Source: Thomasclavelia spiroformis | GTDB lineage: Bacteria; Bacillota_I; Bacilli_A; Erysipelotrichales; Coprobacillaceae | DNA: 64,000 nt | Assembly (NCBI GenBank): GCA_016901755.1 | Contig: JACJKV010000006.1 | Coordinates: forward strand, 1 to 64,000 | Direction of reading: 5' to 3' | Part shown: piece by piece, positions 36,366-48,058 of the stretch | Layout: every line of letters starts with the position of its first letter | Numbering within the stretch: the first letter of the stretch is position 1 | Position numbers and translations under genes: made by a program | The notes under the pieces: model-generated | Databases searched by the model: none | The model's input: the letters and a program-made list of their open reading frames with translations, nothing else | What the model was told of the DNA's origin: nothing

Positions 36366-38045
36366 TTATTTATCTTTTAGATCAGATTCATCAAATGCTT
36401 TAGCTATCGCTCCCCCTGGTGCTACCATTGGGAATACTTTATCATCTTTATCAATAACAACTTCGATCAGTACTGGTCCCTGTGTCGCCATAGCTTCTTT
36501 AATAGCAGGAGCCACTTCTTCTTTAGTCGTAACTTTAATAGCTTTGCATCCTAAACCTTCAGCAACTTTACAGAAGTCAACTTTATCATCTAAAATTGTA
36601 TTACTGTAACGTTCACCATAGAACAATGTCTGCCATTGTCGCACCATTCCTAATACCTTATTATTAATGACTACTTCAATAACAGGGATATTATAACGGC
36701 TGGCAGTTGCCAATTCATTCATATTCATTCTAAAGCAGCCATCACCAGCAATATTAAATACTGTCTGATGTGGATTACCATATTTGGCACCGATGGCAGC
36801 CCCTAAACCAAAGCCCATAGTTCCTGCTCCCCCTGAAGTAATCAGCTGGCGAGGTCTGCGGAAATGATAATATTGTGCTGTCCACATCTGATGCTGTCCA
36901 ACATCAGTACAGATGATTGCCTGACTGTCAGTCAGATAATCGATCTGTTCTATTACATAAGGACCTGATAACCCAGAATCATTGTAAGCTAATGGATATC
37001 GGTCTTTTAGATCACGGATTTCTTTTAGCCAGTGAGGATGACTCAAACGTTCTAATTTTGCATTTAACTGCATCAATACAGATTTGGCATCACCTACTAT
37101 ACCTAAATCAACTGTCACATTTTTATCTATTTCAGCTGCATCTACATCAATATGTATGATTTTAGCATTCGATGCAAAAGTATTAACATTCCCTGTTACA
37201 CGATCTGAAAAACGAGCTCCGATCGTAATCAGCAAATCACAACGGCTTACACCAAAATTGCTGGCTTTTGTTCCATGCATCCCTAACATACCAGTATAAC
37301 GAGGTCTGGTATTATCAAAGGCCCCTTTACCCATCAGAGATTCACAGACAGGTGCGTCTATTTTTTCGGCAAATTCTTTCAGTTCCTGGTTAGCATGTGA
37401 AGCAATGACCCCACCACCAGCAAAGATAAATGGTTTTTCACTGGCTTTGATCATTGCAATGGCCTGATCGATTTCTTTTTCATTAAAAGTTTCTACTCTT
37501 GGATAGATCGTTAATGGTGTTTTTGGTTCAAACTCCATTTTTTCTGCTGTTACATTTTTAGTCACATCGACCAGAACTGGACCAGGTCTTCCTTCTTGGG
37601 CAATATAAAATGCTTTACGAATCGTTGGCACCAGATCCTTGATATCTTTAACAATAAAGTTATGTTTGGTAATTGGCATGGTCACTCCAGCAATATCAAT
37701 TTCCTGAAAACTGTCACGTCCTAAAATATCAACACCAACATTAGCTGTAATAGCAACCAATGGTGTCGAATCCATATAGGCTGTTGCAATTCCAGTAACC
37801 AGGTTAGTAGCTCCTGGTCCTGAAGTTGCCATACATACTCCAACTTTTCCGGTCGATCTGGCATATCCATCAGCAGCATGACACGCTCCCTGTTCGTGAG
37901 AAGTTAAAACATGATTGATCTTATCCTGATAACGATAAAGAGCATCATAGACGTTAAGAATAGTTCCTCCTGGATATCCAAAAACAGTATCTACACCTTG
38001 TTCTATCAGACATTCACAAATTATTTCCGAACCTGTTAACATCAT
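36366..38045 (-). CDS. ilvB: Acetolactate synthase large subunit
   Basis: 559 residues. A ThDP- and FAD-dependent enzyme making acetolactate or acetohydroxybutyrate. The catalytic Glu lies in TSHEQGACHAADGYAR near residue 49, and the ThDP motif runs from GDGCFRMNM to VINN near 435-462. It is the last gene of the operon, whereas its regulatory subunit ilvN is second, so the two subunits are separated by five genes, which is unusual. Confidence 0.96.
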   Translation of the reverse strand: MMLTGSEIICECLIEQGVDTVFGYPGGTILNVYDALYRYQDKINHVLTSHEQGACHAADGYARSTGKVGVCMATSGPGATNLVTGIATAYMDSTPLVAITANVGVDILGRDSFQEIDIAGVTMPITKHNFIVKDIKDLVPTIRKAFYIAQEGRPGPVLVDVTKNVTAEKMEFEPKTPLTIYPRVETFNEKEIDQAIAMIKASEKPFIFAGGGVIASHANQELKEFAEKIDAPVCESLMGKGAFDNTRPRYTGMLGMHGTKASNFGVSRCDLLITIGARFSDRVTGNVNTFASNAKIIHIDVDAAEIDKNVTVDLGIVGDAKSVLMQLNAKLERLSHPHWLKEIRDLKDRYPLAYNDSGLSGPYVIEQIDYLTDSQAIICTDVGQHQMWTAQYYHFRRPRQLITSGGAGTMGFGLGAAIGAKYGNPHQTVFNIAGDGCFRMNMNELATASRYNIPVIEVVINNKVLGMVRQWQTLFYGERYSNTILDDKVDFCKVAEGLGCKAIKVTTKEEVAPAIKEAMATQGPVLIEVVIDKDDKVFPMVAPGGAIAKAFDESDLKDK

Positions 38046-38068
38046 ATTCTTTTCCTCCTTCTCTTTTA

Positions 38069-39745
38069 TTATTTTTCTTCTGGAGCCTGTAATACTGCTC
38101 CTTTATCAGCTGAAGTTACTAAAGCTGCATATCTTACCAGGTAACCTTTTTTAATTCTTGGTTCTCTTGGCTGCCATTTAGCTTTTCTTTCAGCCATTTC
38201 TTCATCGCTGACTCTGACATTCATCTTATGTTGAGTAATGTCAATATCAATGATATCTCCTTCTTCAATAAAGGCGATTGGTCCACCTAAAGCAGCTTCT
38301 GGAGAAACATGTCCAATAGAAGCTCCTCTTGTTGCTCCCGAGAAACGACCATCAGTAATCAAAGCAACATCTTTATCTAAGCCCATTCCGGCAATTTCAG
38401 AAGTAGGTGATAACATTTCTCGCATTCCTGGACCACCTTTAGGTCCTTCATAACGAATAACAACAACATCACCTTTAACGATCTTACCAGCACGAATAGC
38501 ATCGATGGCATCATCTTCACAATCAAAGACACGCGCTGGTCCAGTATGAACCATCATTTCTGCGGCAACTGCTGACTGTTTAACAACAGCTCCATTTGGA
38601 CAGATATTTCCTTTTAAGACAGCTATACCTCCATATGGTGAATATGGATTTTCAACTGGTCTGATAATTTCAGGATTCAGATTATTGCATCCTTTAATAT
38701 TTTCAGCAATCGTTTTTCCAGTACATGTCATTAAAGATGTATCCAGTAAACCTAATTTATTTATTTCATTCATTACAGCATAAATACCACCAGCTTCGTT
38801 TAAATCTTCCATAAAAGTATCTCCAGCTGGTGCTAAATGACATAGATTAGGTGTCTTTTTAGAAATTTCATTAGCGATTTCTAAGTTCAGTTCAACTCCT
38901 GCTTCATGAGCGATAGCTGGTAAATGAAGCATTGAATTTGTTGAACATCCTAAAGCCATATCCATAGTTAAAGCATTGATAAAAGCTTTTTCAGTCATGA
39001 TATCACGAGGACGAATATCTTTTTTCACTAATTCCATAATTTGCATACCAGCATGTTTTGCCAGTCTGATACGTTCAGAATAAACTGCCGGAATAGTTCC
39101 ATTACCTTTTAATCCCATTCCTAAAACTTCAGTTAAACAGTTCATTGAATTAGCAGTATACATTCCTGAACAAGATCCACATGTTGGACAGGCTTTCTGT
39201 TCAAATTCATGCAGTTTTTCTTCAGTCATTTTACCAGCATTATACTGTCCAACGGCTTCAAACAGTGTTGAAAGACATGTTCTCTTTCCATCCATTTTTC
39301 TTCCCGCCAGCATGGGTCCTCCAGAAACAAAAATCGTTGGAATATTAACTCTGGCAGCCGCCATTAATAAACCTGGCACATTTTTATCACAGTTAGGAAT
39401 CATGACCAAACCATCAAACTGATGGGCTTCTGCCATAGCTTCTGTACTGTCAGCAATCAATTCACGAGTCACTAATGAATATTTCATTCCGGTATGATTC
39501 ATGGCAATTCCATCACAGACTGCAATTGCAGGAATTTCTACTGGAATCCCCCCAGCCATGTAAACACCTTTTTTAACTGCTTCACAGATTTTATCCAGGT
39601 TCATATGTCCTGGTACGATTTCATTATATGAATTAACGACCCCAATCAGTGGTCTTTCTAATTCTTCATCTGTATATCCCAATGCATTAAATAATGATCG
39701 ATGAGGCGCTCTTTCTGTCCCCTTTTTGACAAAATCACTTTTCAT
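38069..39745 (-). CDS. ilvD: Dihydroxyacid dehydratase
   Basis: 558 residues. An iron-sulfur enzyme converting dihydroxy acids to 2-keto acids for valine and isoleucine. Cluster cysteines appear in NCDKNVPG and [18 protein letters not shown]. Length is normal. It lies 23 bp upstream of ilvB and 12 bp after leuB. Confidence 0.97.
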   Translation of the reverse strand: MKSDFVKKGTERAPHRSLFNALGYTDEELERPLIGVVNSYNEIVPGHMNLDKICEAVKKGVYMAGGIPVEIPAIAVCDGIAMNHTGMKYSLVTRELIADSTEAMAEAHQFDGLVMIPNCDKNVPGLLMAAARVNIPTIFVSGGPMLAGRKMDGKRTCLSTLFEAVGQYNAGKMTEEKLHEFEQKACPTCGSCSGMYTANSMNCLTEVLGMGLKGNGTIPAVYSERIRLAKHAGMQIMELVKKDIRPRDIMTEKAFINALTMDMALGCSTNSMLHLPAIAHEAGVELNLEIANEISKKTPNLCHLAPAGDTFMEDLNEAGGIYAVMNEINKLGLLDTSLMTCTGKTIAENIKGCNNLNPEIIRPVENPYSPYGGIAVLKGNICPNGAVVKQSAVAAEMMVHTGPARVFDCEDDAIDAIRAGKIVKGDVVVIRYEGPKGGPGMREMLSPTSEIAGMGLDKDVALITDGRFSGATRGASIGHVSPEAALGGPIAFIEEGDIIDIDITQHKMNVRVSDEEMAERKAKWQPREPRIKKGYLVRYAALVTSADKGAVLQAPEEK

Positions 39746-39757
39746 CCCTGTTTCCTC

Positions 39758-40840
39758 CTATAAATGATTAACAATCAGATCTCCCATCTGACTTGTCGAT
39801 ACCAATGTCTTCCCTGGTGACATGATATCTGTCGTACGATACCCTTCCTGCAGTACTTTTTCAATCGCTGTTTCAACAGCTTTGGCTTCGTCGTCCAGAT
39901 CAAACGAATAACGTAGCATCATTGCTGCTGAAAGAATCGTAGCAATCGGATTAGCAATATTCTTTCCTGCGATATCTGGAGCACTGCCGTGACTTGGTTC
40001 ATACATTCCAAAGGCATCTTCTCTTAATGATGCACTTGATAACATTCCAATCGACCCTGTTACCATGCTGGCTTCATCCGATAAAATATCCCCAAACATA
40101 TTTTCCGTTAAAATAACATCAAACTGTTTTGGATCTTTAACCAGCTGCATCGCACAGTTATCAACCAGCATATGTTCTAAAGTCACTTCCGGATAATCTT
40201 TAGCGACTTCACTGACCACTTTACGCCATAAACGTGATGTATCTAAAACATTAGCTTTATCAACACTGGTCACTTTCTTTCTTCTTTTCATCGCGATATC
40301 AAAACCACGTTTTGCAATTCTTCTGATTTCAGTTTCACTGTAGCTCATCGAATCACGAGCTACCATTTCGCCATTTTCATTTTCAGTAGAACGTTTACCA
40401 AAATAAAGCCCACCGGTTAATTCTCGCATGATCATCATGTCAAAACCACCTTCAGTTAATTCTGGTTTCAGTGGACATGCCCCTTTTAATTCATCATAAA
40501 GATAAGCTGGACGCAGGTTTGCAAACAGTCCTAATTCTTTTCTGATTTTTAACAGACCAGCTTCTGGTCGCAATGAGGGTTCAAGCTGATACCAGGGAGA
40601 AGTAGTGGTATCACCACCAATTGATCCCAGCAGTACACTATCACTTGCTTTGGCAATATTTAAAGCTTCATCAGTTAATGGGACTCCATAAGCATCTATC
40701 GAGCATCCTCCCATTAAAATTTCCTGATAATGAAATGTATGATTATATTTTTGCGCAACAGCATCAAGTACTTTCATCGCTTCATTGACGATTTCAGGTC
40801 CAATACCGTCACCTTTAATGACTGCAATATTTTTTTCCAT
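39758..40840 (-). CDS. leuB: 3-Isopropylmalate dehydrogenase
   Basis: 360 residues. NAD-dependent oxidative decarboxylation of 3-isopropylmalate in leucine synthesis. It shows GDGIGPEIV at the N-terminus, the substrate-binding arginines and [13 protein letters not shown], and the NAD region [10 protein letters not shown]. It is 10 bp after leuD. Confidence 0.97.
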   Translation of the reverse strand: MEKNIAVIKGDGIGPEIVNEAMKVLDAVAQKYNHTFHYQEILMGGCSIDAYGVPLTDEALNIAKASDSVLLGSIGGDTTTSPWYQLEPSLRPEAGLLKIRKELGLFANLRPAYLYDELKGACPLKPELTEGGFDMMIMRELTGGLYFGKRSTENENGEMVARDSMSYSETEIRRIAKRGFDIAMKRRKKVTSVDKANVLDTSRLWRKVVSEVAKDYPEVTLEHMLVDNCAMQLVKDPKQFDVILTENMFGDILSDEASMVTGSIGMLSSASLREDAFGMYEPSHGSAPDIAGKNIANPIATILSAAMMLRYSFDLDDEAKAVETAIEKVLQEGYRTTDIMSPGKTLVSTSQMGDLIVNHL

Positions 40841-40850
40841 AACTTAACTC

Positions 40851-41327
40851 CTACTTTTTGGCATTGACATAATTTACTAAGCCATCCAAATCGATCATTT
40901 TCTGTAAGAATTCTGGAAATGGCTGACTCTGATATGTTTCATTTTTAGTTTTATTAGTAATGACACCAGTAGTAAAATCTACTTCAACATCATCACCAGG
41001 TTCGATTCTGTCAGCTGCCTCAACGCATTCCATGATTGGAAAGCCGATATTGATTGAATTGCGATAAAAAATTCTGGCAAAACTTTTAGCAATCACACAT
41101 TTTACTCCTGCCGTCTTTAAACAAAGCGGTGCGTGTTCGCGTGATGAACCACAGCCAAAATTTTGTCCGGCAACAATAATATCCCCCGGTTCTACCGTTT
41201 TCGCAAAATCCGGATCAAGATCAACCATCGCATGACTTGCCAGTTCTTTGGCATCAAATGAATTTAAATAACGTGCCGGAATAATAACATCGGTATCAAC
41301 ATTATCTTTATATTTATATATTTTCAT
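40851..41327 (-). CDS. leuD: 3-Isopropylmalate dehydratase small subunit
   Basis: 158 residues, the short form that pairs with the aconitase-like large subunit LeuC. The swivel-domain motif [10 protein letters not shown] is present near residues 58-67. It overlaps the leuC stop by one base. The short subunit and the 424-residue LeuC belong to the archaeal/anaerobe-type IPM isomerase group rather than the long E. coli form. Confidence 0.95.
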   Translation of the reverse strand: MKIYKYKDNVDTDVIIPARYLNSFDAKELASHAMVDLDPDFAKTVEPGDIIVAGQNFGCGSSREHAPLCLKTAGVKCVIAKSFARIFYRNSINIGFPIMECVEAADRIEPGDDVEVDFTTGVITNKTKNETYQSQPFPEFLQKMIDLDGLVNYVNAKK

Positions 41328-42601
41328 TATTCGTCACCTACTCTTTCTGGATTGGCAATATAACCAGCTAAAGCACTGGCTGCTGCTACCTGTGGTGAAG
41401 CCAGATAAATCAATGATTCTACATCCCCCATACGTCCAACGAAATTACGGTTTGAAGTAGAAACGCATTTTTCACCTTTACACATAACTCCCATGTGTCC
41501 ACCCATGCAGGCTCCACAGCTAGGTGTATTGAAAGCACATCCTGCTTCAACAAAGATTTCCGCTAAACCTTCTTTGATACATTGCAGGAAGATCTTTTGG
41601 GTAGCTGGAATGACCATCACTCTGACTTCAGGATGAACTGTTTTTCCTTTCAGGATTGCTGCTGCCTTTCTTAAATCTGACATACGGCCATTAGTACATG
41701 ACCCAATAACTACCTGATCGATATAGATTTTGTCCATCTGTTCAATTTCATCAATAGTATGACCATTTCCTGGTAAATGTGGAAAGGCAACAGTTGGTCT
41801 AACCTGAGACAGATCAACAGTAATGGTCTGTTCATATTGTGCATCTTCATCTGCTTCATAAATTTTATATTCTTTTGTTGAATGTTCTTTAATATAGGCA
41901 ATCGTCTGTTCATCAACCGGGAAGATTCCGTTTTTAGCACCAGCTTCAATCGCCATATTACAGATCGTAAAACGATCATCCATTGATAAATACTGAATAC
42001 CATCACCAACAAATTCCATTGACTTATACAACGCTCCATCAACACCAATCTGTGAGATAATATGCAAAATAATATCTTTTCCACTGACATATTCAGTTGG
42101 TTTACCAGTCAGTACAAAACGAATGGCACTAGGTACTTTAAACCATAATTCTCCTGTTGCCATTCCCGTAGCGATATCAGTCGTTCCAACACCAGTTCCA
42201 AACGCCCCTAACGCTCCGTAAGAACAGGTATGAGAATCTGCCCCAATGATACATTGTCCCGCAACGACGATTCCTCGTTCTGGTAAGATAGCATGTTCAA
42301 CCCCGCATTTCCCCTGAATCATGCGGTTAGTTAACCCCTGCTCTCTTTGAAAATCCTGAATAGCTCTTGAATTCTGAGCTGATTTTATATCTTTATTTGG
42401 CGTAAAATGATCAGGAACCAAAACAACTTTGTCCTTGTCAAATACTTTATCTGCCATTTTATAGAAAATTGGCAGGGCCATTGGCCCAGTAATATCGTTA
42501 GCCATCACGACATCCAGTTTTGCTTCGATCAGCTGTCCTGAAACTACATGATCCAATCCCGCATGGTCTGCCAATATTTTCTGTGTCATTGTCATTGCCA
42601 T
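41327..42601 (-). CDS. leuC: 3-Isopropylmalate dehydratase large subunit
   Basis: 424 residues starting at MAMTMTQKI (AAGGGGA ribosome site). The longer open frame runs into a stem-loop and is rejected. The [4Fe-4S]-binding cysteines lie in IGSCTNGR and [10 protein letters not shown]. It isomerises 2- to 3-isopropylmalate with LeuD. It lies downstream of ilvC after a stable hairpin. Confidence 0.96.
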   Translation of the reverse strand: MAMTMTQKILADHAGLDHVVSGQLIEAKLDVVMANDITGPMALPIFYKMADKVFDKDKVVLVPDHFTPNKDIKSAQNSRAIQDFQREQGLTNRMIQGKCGVEHAILPERGIVVAGQCIIGADSHTCSYGALGAFGTGVGTTDIATGMATGELWFKVPSAIRFVLTGKPTEYVSGKDIILHIISQIGVDGALYKSMEFVGDGIQYLSMDDRFTICNMAIEAGAKNGIFPVDEQTIAYIKEHSTKEYKIYEADEDAQYEQTITVDLSQVRPTVAFPHLPGNGHTIDEIEQMDKIYIDQVVIGSCTNGRMSDLRKAAAILKGKTVHPEVRVMVIPATQKIFLQCIKEGLAEIFVEAGCAFNTPSCGACMGGHMGVMCKGEKCVSTSNRNFVGRMGDVESLIYLASPQVAAASALAGYIANPERVGDE

Positions 42602-42638
42602 AATTATAATTCCCCTTTCCTTTTTTGACCTTAGTAGG

Positions 42639-42688
42639 TTGTCACTAGAAAGTGAATACACTTTCTAATGACAACACACTAAAGTGTG
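42639..42688 (-). other. Stable stem-loops between ilvC and leuC
   Basis: A 36-nt inverted repeat (42639-42674) has 16-base arms, TTGTCA..TAGAAAGTG against CACTTTCTA..TGACAA, one mismatch and a 4-nt loop. A second hairpin CACACT/AGTGTG (42675-42688) abuts it; on the plus strand this one is followed by seven T residues. In the direction of the operon there is no T run after the large hairpin, so it is not a standard terminator. An mRNA processing or 3'-protective element for ilvC is the likelier role. Confidence 0.6.
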
Positions 42689-42696
42689 CTGTTTTT

Positions 42697-43719
<1,023 letters not shown>

Positions 43720-43754
43720 CTACCCCCATTTTTTATTTTTTTATGACTCTTGTT

Positions 43755-43769
43755 GTTGGTTGAACCAAC
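43755..43769 (-). other. Short stem-loop between ilvN and ilvC
   Basis: GTTGGTT/AACCAAC inverted repeat directly after the ilvN stop, with no T run. Together with the long hairpin after ilvC it frames the ilvC coding segment. A processing site is possible but not shown. Confidence 0.4.
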
Positions 43770-44263
43770 TATATATCAATATGACTGACACCGCGATGCA
43801 TACCGATCATTCCAGTACGCACGATTTCAGTAACATTGAACCCGTTTAACATGGTCAGTAACTGATCGACTTTTCTTGTATTTCCAGTTACTTCAATGAC
43901 CAGAGATTCAGGTGCCACATCAATGATGTGAGCTCTGAATATATCAACAATTGAAACAATTTGTGTTCTTTGTACTTCGTTAGCGTCTACCTTGATCAAA
44001 ACCAGTTCACGATATACAGAATCATCTGGATCAAGCTGCATGATTTCAACAACTTCTACCAGTTTCCCTAACTGTTTTTCGATCTGTTTCAGAATCTGTT
44101 CATCGCCAACAGCAACCACAGTCATTCTTGACATGCCTTTGATATTGGTTTTACCAACAGATAAGCTTTCGATATTGTATCCTCTACGGCTGAATAATCC
44201 GGCAACACGATTTAAAACCCCAGGATTATTTTCTACCAGCAAAGATAGGACCAGTCTATTCAT
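43769..44263 (-). CDS. ilvN: Acetolactate synthase small (regulatory) subunit
   Basis: 164 residues. The N-terminal ACT domain begins LSLLVENNPGVLNRVAGLFSRRGYNIESL, known to bind valine for feedback inhibition, and a second ACT-like half follows. The motif is complete. It lies 13 bp after leuA rather than beside ilvB. Confidence 0.95.
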   Translation of the reverse strand: MNRLVLSLLVENNPGVLNRVAGLFSRRGYNIESLSVGKTNIKGMSRMTVVAVGDEQILKQIEKQLGKLVEVVEIMQLDPDDSVYRELVLIKVDANEVQRTQIVSIVDIFRAHIIDVAPESLVIEVTGNTRKVDQLLTMLNGFNVTEIVRTGMIGMHRGVSHIDI

Positions 44264-44276
44264 ATTGAAGCCTCCT

Positions 44277-45953
44277 TTATTTTCTTAAACGTTTATGAAT
44301 TCTGTTCATTGCTGAAATAATAGCTTTGATCGTTGCAGTAGTAATATTAGGATGAACTCCTACTCCATATTCCTGAACAGCACTGCCTTTAACTCTTAAA
44401 TAAACATAGGCTGCTGCTTTTGAACTTGAACCTGAAGTTAAAGCATGTTCGCTGTAATCCAACAAATGTGAATATACAAATCCATTAGAGTTAAATGCAT
44501 CTTTTACAGCATCGATTGGACCATTACCATAACCGACAACCGTTTTAATTTCACCATGATCTTTTAACGTAATTTCAGCACGTCTTTCATATTCATTATC
44601 TTCTTCGGAAATATCTGTCAATTTCTGTTTGATGAATTCAAATGGTTCATCAATATCTACATATTCTTCAATAAATGTATCATAAACTCTTTCAGGTGAT
44701 ACTTCACCTTCTTCTTCAGAAATATCCTGAATGATTTTCGCAAAATCTTTTTGCAGATTCTTTGGCAGATGATATCCATACATGCTTTCCATGACGTAAG
44801 CAACGCCACCTTTTCCTGACTGAGAATTGATACGAACAATTGGTTCATACTGTCTTCCCAGATCACTAGGATCAATTGGCAGATATGGGACTTCCCAAAT
44901 ATCTGAGTTTCTTTCTCTTAATGCATGCATTCCTTTATTAATTGCATCCTGATGACTTCCCGAAAATGCAGTAAAGACAAGCTGTCCAGCATATGGCTGA
45001 CGAGGAGGTACATCCATTTTTGTACATTTTTCATAAATATGTTTGATTTTATTCATTTCTCCTAATTCCAGCTGTGGATCAACACCATGAGTAAACATAT
45101 TCAATGCCAGTGTGATGATATCCACATTTCCAGTTCTTTCACCATTACCAAACAACGTTCCTTCTACACGGTCAGCACCCGCCAGTAACGCCAGTTCAGT
45201 AGTTGCGACACCGCAGCCTCTGTCATTATGAGGATGTACCGAAACGATAACTCTTTCTCTATCACTGAAATGACGACACATCCATTCAATCTGATCAGCA
45301 TAAACATTAGGTGTATCCATTTCTACTGTTGAAGGTAAGTTGATGATGACTTTATTATCTTTAGTTGCTCCCCAGGTATCCATAACAGCTTCACAGACTT
45401 CTAATGCATAATCTACTTCTGTTCCTGTAAAACTTTCTGGTGAATATTCTAATATGACCTTACCATCAAAATCTTTAGACAGGTCTTTGACCAGTTGAAC
45501 TCCATCAATCGCAATCTGTTTGATTTCTTCTTTATTTTTATTAAATACGACATCTCTTTGCAGTATAGATGTTGAATTGTAAACATGTACAACTGCTTTA
45601 TCTAATCCTTTTAAAGATTCAAAAGTTCTTCTGATCAGATGTTCTCTGGCTTGCGTCAGTACCTGAACCGTCACGTCATCAGGGATCAGATTTTCATCGA
45701 TCAGTAATCTTAAAAAATCATATTCGATCTGGCTTGAAGAAGGGAAGCCAACTTCGATTTCTTTGAAGCCAAGATCTACCAGTAATTGAAACATTTCAAC
45801 TTTTTCTTCAATTTTCATTGGGGTGATCAATGCCTGGTTTCCATCACGTAAGTCAACTGAACACCAGATTGGCGCTTTTTCAATGACTTTATCAGGCCAA
45901 GTACGATCTTTTAATCTGATTGTTTCAAATCTCTTATACTTTTTGTAATTCAT
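44277..45953 (-). CDS. leuA: 2-Isopropylmalate synthase (long LeuA type)
   Basis: 558 residues. It condenses acetyl-CoA with 2-ketoisovalerate, the first committed step to leucine. The N-terminal DRE-TIM barrel has SVDLRDGNQALI with the catalytic Arg-Asp and VHPHNDRG with the metal-binding His pair. The C-terminal regulatory domain (about 430-558) is present, so leucine feedback is expected. The N-terminal extension and length fit the second LeuA subfamily (as in Mycobacterium and Corynebacterium) rather than E. coli LeuA. First gene of the operon, behind a T-box. Confidence 0.95.
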   Translation of the reverse strand: MNYKKYKRFETIRLKDRTWPDKVIEKAPIWCSVDLRDGNQALITPMKIEEKVEMFQLLVDLGFKEIEVGFPSSSQIEYDFLRLLIDENLIPDDVTVQVLTQAREHLIRRTFESLKGLDKAVVHVYNSTSILQRDVVFNKNKEEIKQIAIDGVQLVKDLSKDFDGKVILEYSPESFTGTEVDYALEVCEAVMDTWGATKDNKVIINLPSTVEMDTPNVYADQIEWMCRHFSDRERVIVSVHPHNDRGCGVATTELALLAGADRVEGTLFGNGERTGNVDIITLALNMFTHGVDPQLELGEMNKIKHIYEKCTKMDVPPRQPYAGQLVFTAFSGSHQDAINKGMHALRERNSDIWEVPYLPIDPSDLGRQYEPIVRINSQSGKGGVAYVMESMYGYHLPKNLQKDFAKIIQDISEEEGEVSPERVYDTFIEEYVDIDEPFEFIKQKLTDISEEDNEYERRAEITLKDHGEIKTVVGYGNGPIDAVKDAFNSNGFVYSHLLDYSEHALTSGSSSKAAAYVYLRVKGSAVQEYGVGVHPNITTATIKAIISAMNRIHKRLRK

Positions 45954-45974
45954 TCATTCTTTCCTCCTTATAAT

Positions 45975-46269
45975 ATAAAAAACTCCCGTCTCAAAACAGC
46001 CATTACGGCTCCTTTGAGGACGAGAGTTATTACTTCGTGGTTCCACCTCAATTCGTGAATAAATCACTTTATCCACCTCGATAAGTACGCTACATAGTAG
46101 TTCATACTCTTGCAAAATAACGGTTGCCTCCGTAGCCACCTACTTAATTCAGCGCTCCACTCAAGGATGAGTTCAATAATACCCAAACGGTCCTTTACAC
46201 CAGCCAGGATCTCTCTACGCATTGGAATAAAATCTACTAGTTCCTGTCGAAGTATTTGTTTTATGGTTA
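45975..46269 (-). promoter_or_regulatory. Leucine T-box riboswitch
   Basis: The leader carries the T-box sequence AGGTGGAACCACG (46036-46048), which pairs with the tRNA acceptor end. Stem I contains AGAGAGATCC and GGTGTAAAGG elements, and the specifier loop reads GAACTCATCC. The codon CTC at 46169-46171 followed by A indicates tRNA-Leu. A terminator follows. Uncharged tRNA-Leu would stabilise the antiterminator and turn on leuA-ilvNC-leuCDB-ilvDB. Confidence 0.92.
45976..46028 (-). terminator. T-box regulated terminator
   Basis: Long hairpin with arms AACTCTCGTCCTCAAA and TTTTGAGACGGGAGTT, followed by TTTTTTA on the minus strand, 23 bp before leuA. Its 5' arm lies directly after the T-box sequence, as required for a mutually exclusive antiterminator. 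Confidence 0.9.
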
Positions 46270-46275
46270 CTCTTA

Positions 46276-46304
46276 ATATTAGTCGCTTTCTTTCTTAAAG
46301 TCAA
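46276..46304 (-). promoter_or_regulatory. Promoter of the branched-chain amino-acid operon
   Basis: TTGACT (46299-46304) and TAATAT (46276-46281) with 17 bp spacing, followed by the T-box leader of about 315 nt. Confidence 0.85.
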
Positions 46305-46369
46305 TGAATTTACTTCATTTTTGAAAATTGATAATTTTTTATTTTTATGAAGATATTTTGTTAATGATA

Positions 46370-47410
46370 CTATCGATCGAAAGCTAACTCAATCAGTTTA
46401 TCTATCAGTTCACTGTAAGAAATACCAAAATCTGCCATTAATTGTGGATACATCGAGATTTTAGTAAATCCTGGCATAGTATTAATTTCATTTAAATAGA
46501 CTTTGTTAGTCTGACGATCAAGGAAAAAATCAACACGACTCAAACCATGACCATCAACAGCCTTAAACACTCTGATTGCCAGCTGACGAATACGTTCCTG
46601 TATTTCCTGATCAACTAACGCTGGGATACAGGTCTTGCTTTCTTCATCTTCATATTTTGATTCAAAAGTATAAAATTCTCCATGAGGCATGATCTGTCCA
46701 ACACGACTGACGATTACGTCGTCATTTCCTAATACCGCACATTCCAGTTCGATACAGTCAATGCATTCTTCCACCACAATATGACTGTCATACTGACTGG
46801 CATCTAACAGTTTGCTCATCAGTTCATCTTCGCTGTTACATTTATAGCAGCCTACAGACGATCCAGAACGGCTGGCTTTGATAAAACAGGGAAATCCCAG
46901 TTTTTCATTAACCGCGCTGACAATATCTTTTGATTCATTAAATTCTTCATCCACTACTACCAGCTGGCCGTCATAGCGTTTTTTGACGTAAAGCGATTTT
47001 ACCTGTGGAATATGAGCTGTTTCCAGTATTTTTTTTGTATAGATCTTATCCATCGATACACTTGAACCCAAAACCCTGCAGCCTACATATGGCACTCCTG
47101 CCAGTTCAAACAGCCCCTGAATCGTTCCATCTTCTCCATAAGCGCCATGAAGTACTGGTAAAATCACATCCTGCTGTTTTAATAAACTAAAAATATCCTC
47201 AATAGGATGGCTTCCCACCAGCCAGTTTTCATCAGCCAGATTATCCTGATCCTGATTTAATTCATACCAGTTACCATCTTTATCAATACCAGTCAATATA
47301 ACCTCATATTTTTCTTTATTCAAATTATTCATTACTGACGTACAAGACATACGTGAAACCAGATGTTCACTCGATTGTCCCCCACATATAACCATAAGTT
47401 TCTGTTTCAT
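46370..47410 (-). CDS. ddl: D-alanine--D-alanine ligase
   Basis: 346 residues of the ATP-grasp family. It joins two D-Ala for peptidoglycan precursors. It begins with CGGQSSEHLVSRMS; ATP-grasp and Mg-binding residues occur in SRVDFFLD and LNEINTMPGFT. The residue after LNEINTMPGFTK (ISMYP) fits the D-Ala-D-Ala rather than the D-Ala-D-Lac type, though this is judged by eye. It is the last gene of a cell-wall operon with murF and a lysozyme-like gene. Confidence 0.95.
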   Translation of the reverse strand: MKQKLMVICGGQSSEHLVSRMSCTSVMNNLNKEKYEVILTGIDKDGNWYELNQDQDNLADENWLVGSHPIEDIFSLLKQQDVILPVLHGAYGEDGTIQGLFELAGVPYVGCRVLGSSVSMDKIYTKKILETAHIPQVKSLYVKKRYDGQLVVVDEEFNESKDIVSAVNEKLGFPCFIKASRSGSSVGCYKCNSEDELMSKLLDASQYDSHIVVEECIDCIELECAVLGNDDVIVSRVGQIMPHGEFYTFESKYEDEESKTCIPALVDQEIQERIRQLAIRVFKAVDGHGLSRVDFFLDRQTNKVYLNEINTMPGFTKISMYPQLMADFGISYSELIDKLIELAFDR

Positions 47411-47422
47411 AATAATCTCCCT

Positions 47423-48049
47423 TTAACAGTATGTCGCCAGCCAGTCATCGACAAGCGACGTATCACTATAATATCTTAAAACATGATATACATATTTTGT
47501 ATCACCATAAACGCTTAAGCCCTGTTCCTTTTTACATTTTTCAGAAAAGGCAATCGCATTTTGATATGTATACTGATTATCATTTTGACGCACATAATTG
47601 ATATAGCCTATACCATAATTATAAGCCTGCAAAGCCAGATAAAGATTATTTTTATCTTTGGGTGACTGCGTCTGAGAACGATCGAGGCATTTAGCAAAAT
47701 ACTGGATACCAACCTTAATCGAATATTCAGGCTCATCTATTGCATTAGGCTCTTTTTTAAACTGAGTATTAAATTCACACTCTGATGACTGCATAGGATC
47801 ATTTCCTTTTCCCCCAGATTCCTGCATCATCATGGCCTGCAGTAAATCAATATATTCTTCAATATGATTTTCTCGTGCATATTTTAGCATTATATCTTTA
47901 TAATTCAATACTTCTAAAGAAACTAATGAATTTTCCCGTTGATCGAATTTACTTTTAAATACCTGATAAAAAGAAACTCCTAAAAGGAAAATTAAAGCCA
48001 CAAGCAAGATCTGAAATGGTTTTTTTAAACGCAATTTCTTTTTTTTCAT
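47423..48049 (-). CDS. Membrane-anchored lysozyme-like protein (CwlT/lysozyme_like type)
   Basis: 208 residues. A strongly basic N-terminus and one membrane helix (12-30) are followed by a goose-lysozyme-like domain. MMMQESGGKGNDPMQSS carries the expected catalytic Glu (near 94), and ALQAYNYGIGYINY is the typical second motif. Such domains cleave the glycan strands of peptidoglycan as muramidases or lytic transglycosylases. It lies between murF and ddl, linking wall synthesis with local wall cutting. Confidence 0.82.
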   Translation of the reverse strand: MKKKKLRLKKPFQILLVALIFLLGVSFYQVFKSKFDQRENSLVSLEVLNYKDIMLKYARENHIEEYIDLLQAMMMQESGGKGNDPMQSSECEFNTQFKKEPNAIDEPEYSIKVGIQYFAKCLDRSQTQSPKDKNNLYLALQAYNYGIGYINYVRQNDNQYTYQNAIAFSEKCKKEQGLSVYGDTKYVYHVLRYYSDTSLVDDWLATYC

Positions 48050-48058
48050 AATTCCCCC

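Noticed and set aside
41327-42661. Longer LeuC starting 20 codons upstream
   Set aside because: The extra codons lie in the ilvC-leuC hairpin region; the inner ATG has the ribosome site and the family N-terminus.
45954-46139. 61-codon ORF upstream of leuA
   Set aside because: It lies inside the T-box riboswitch, including terminator and T-box sequence, and resembles no protein.
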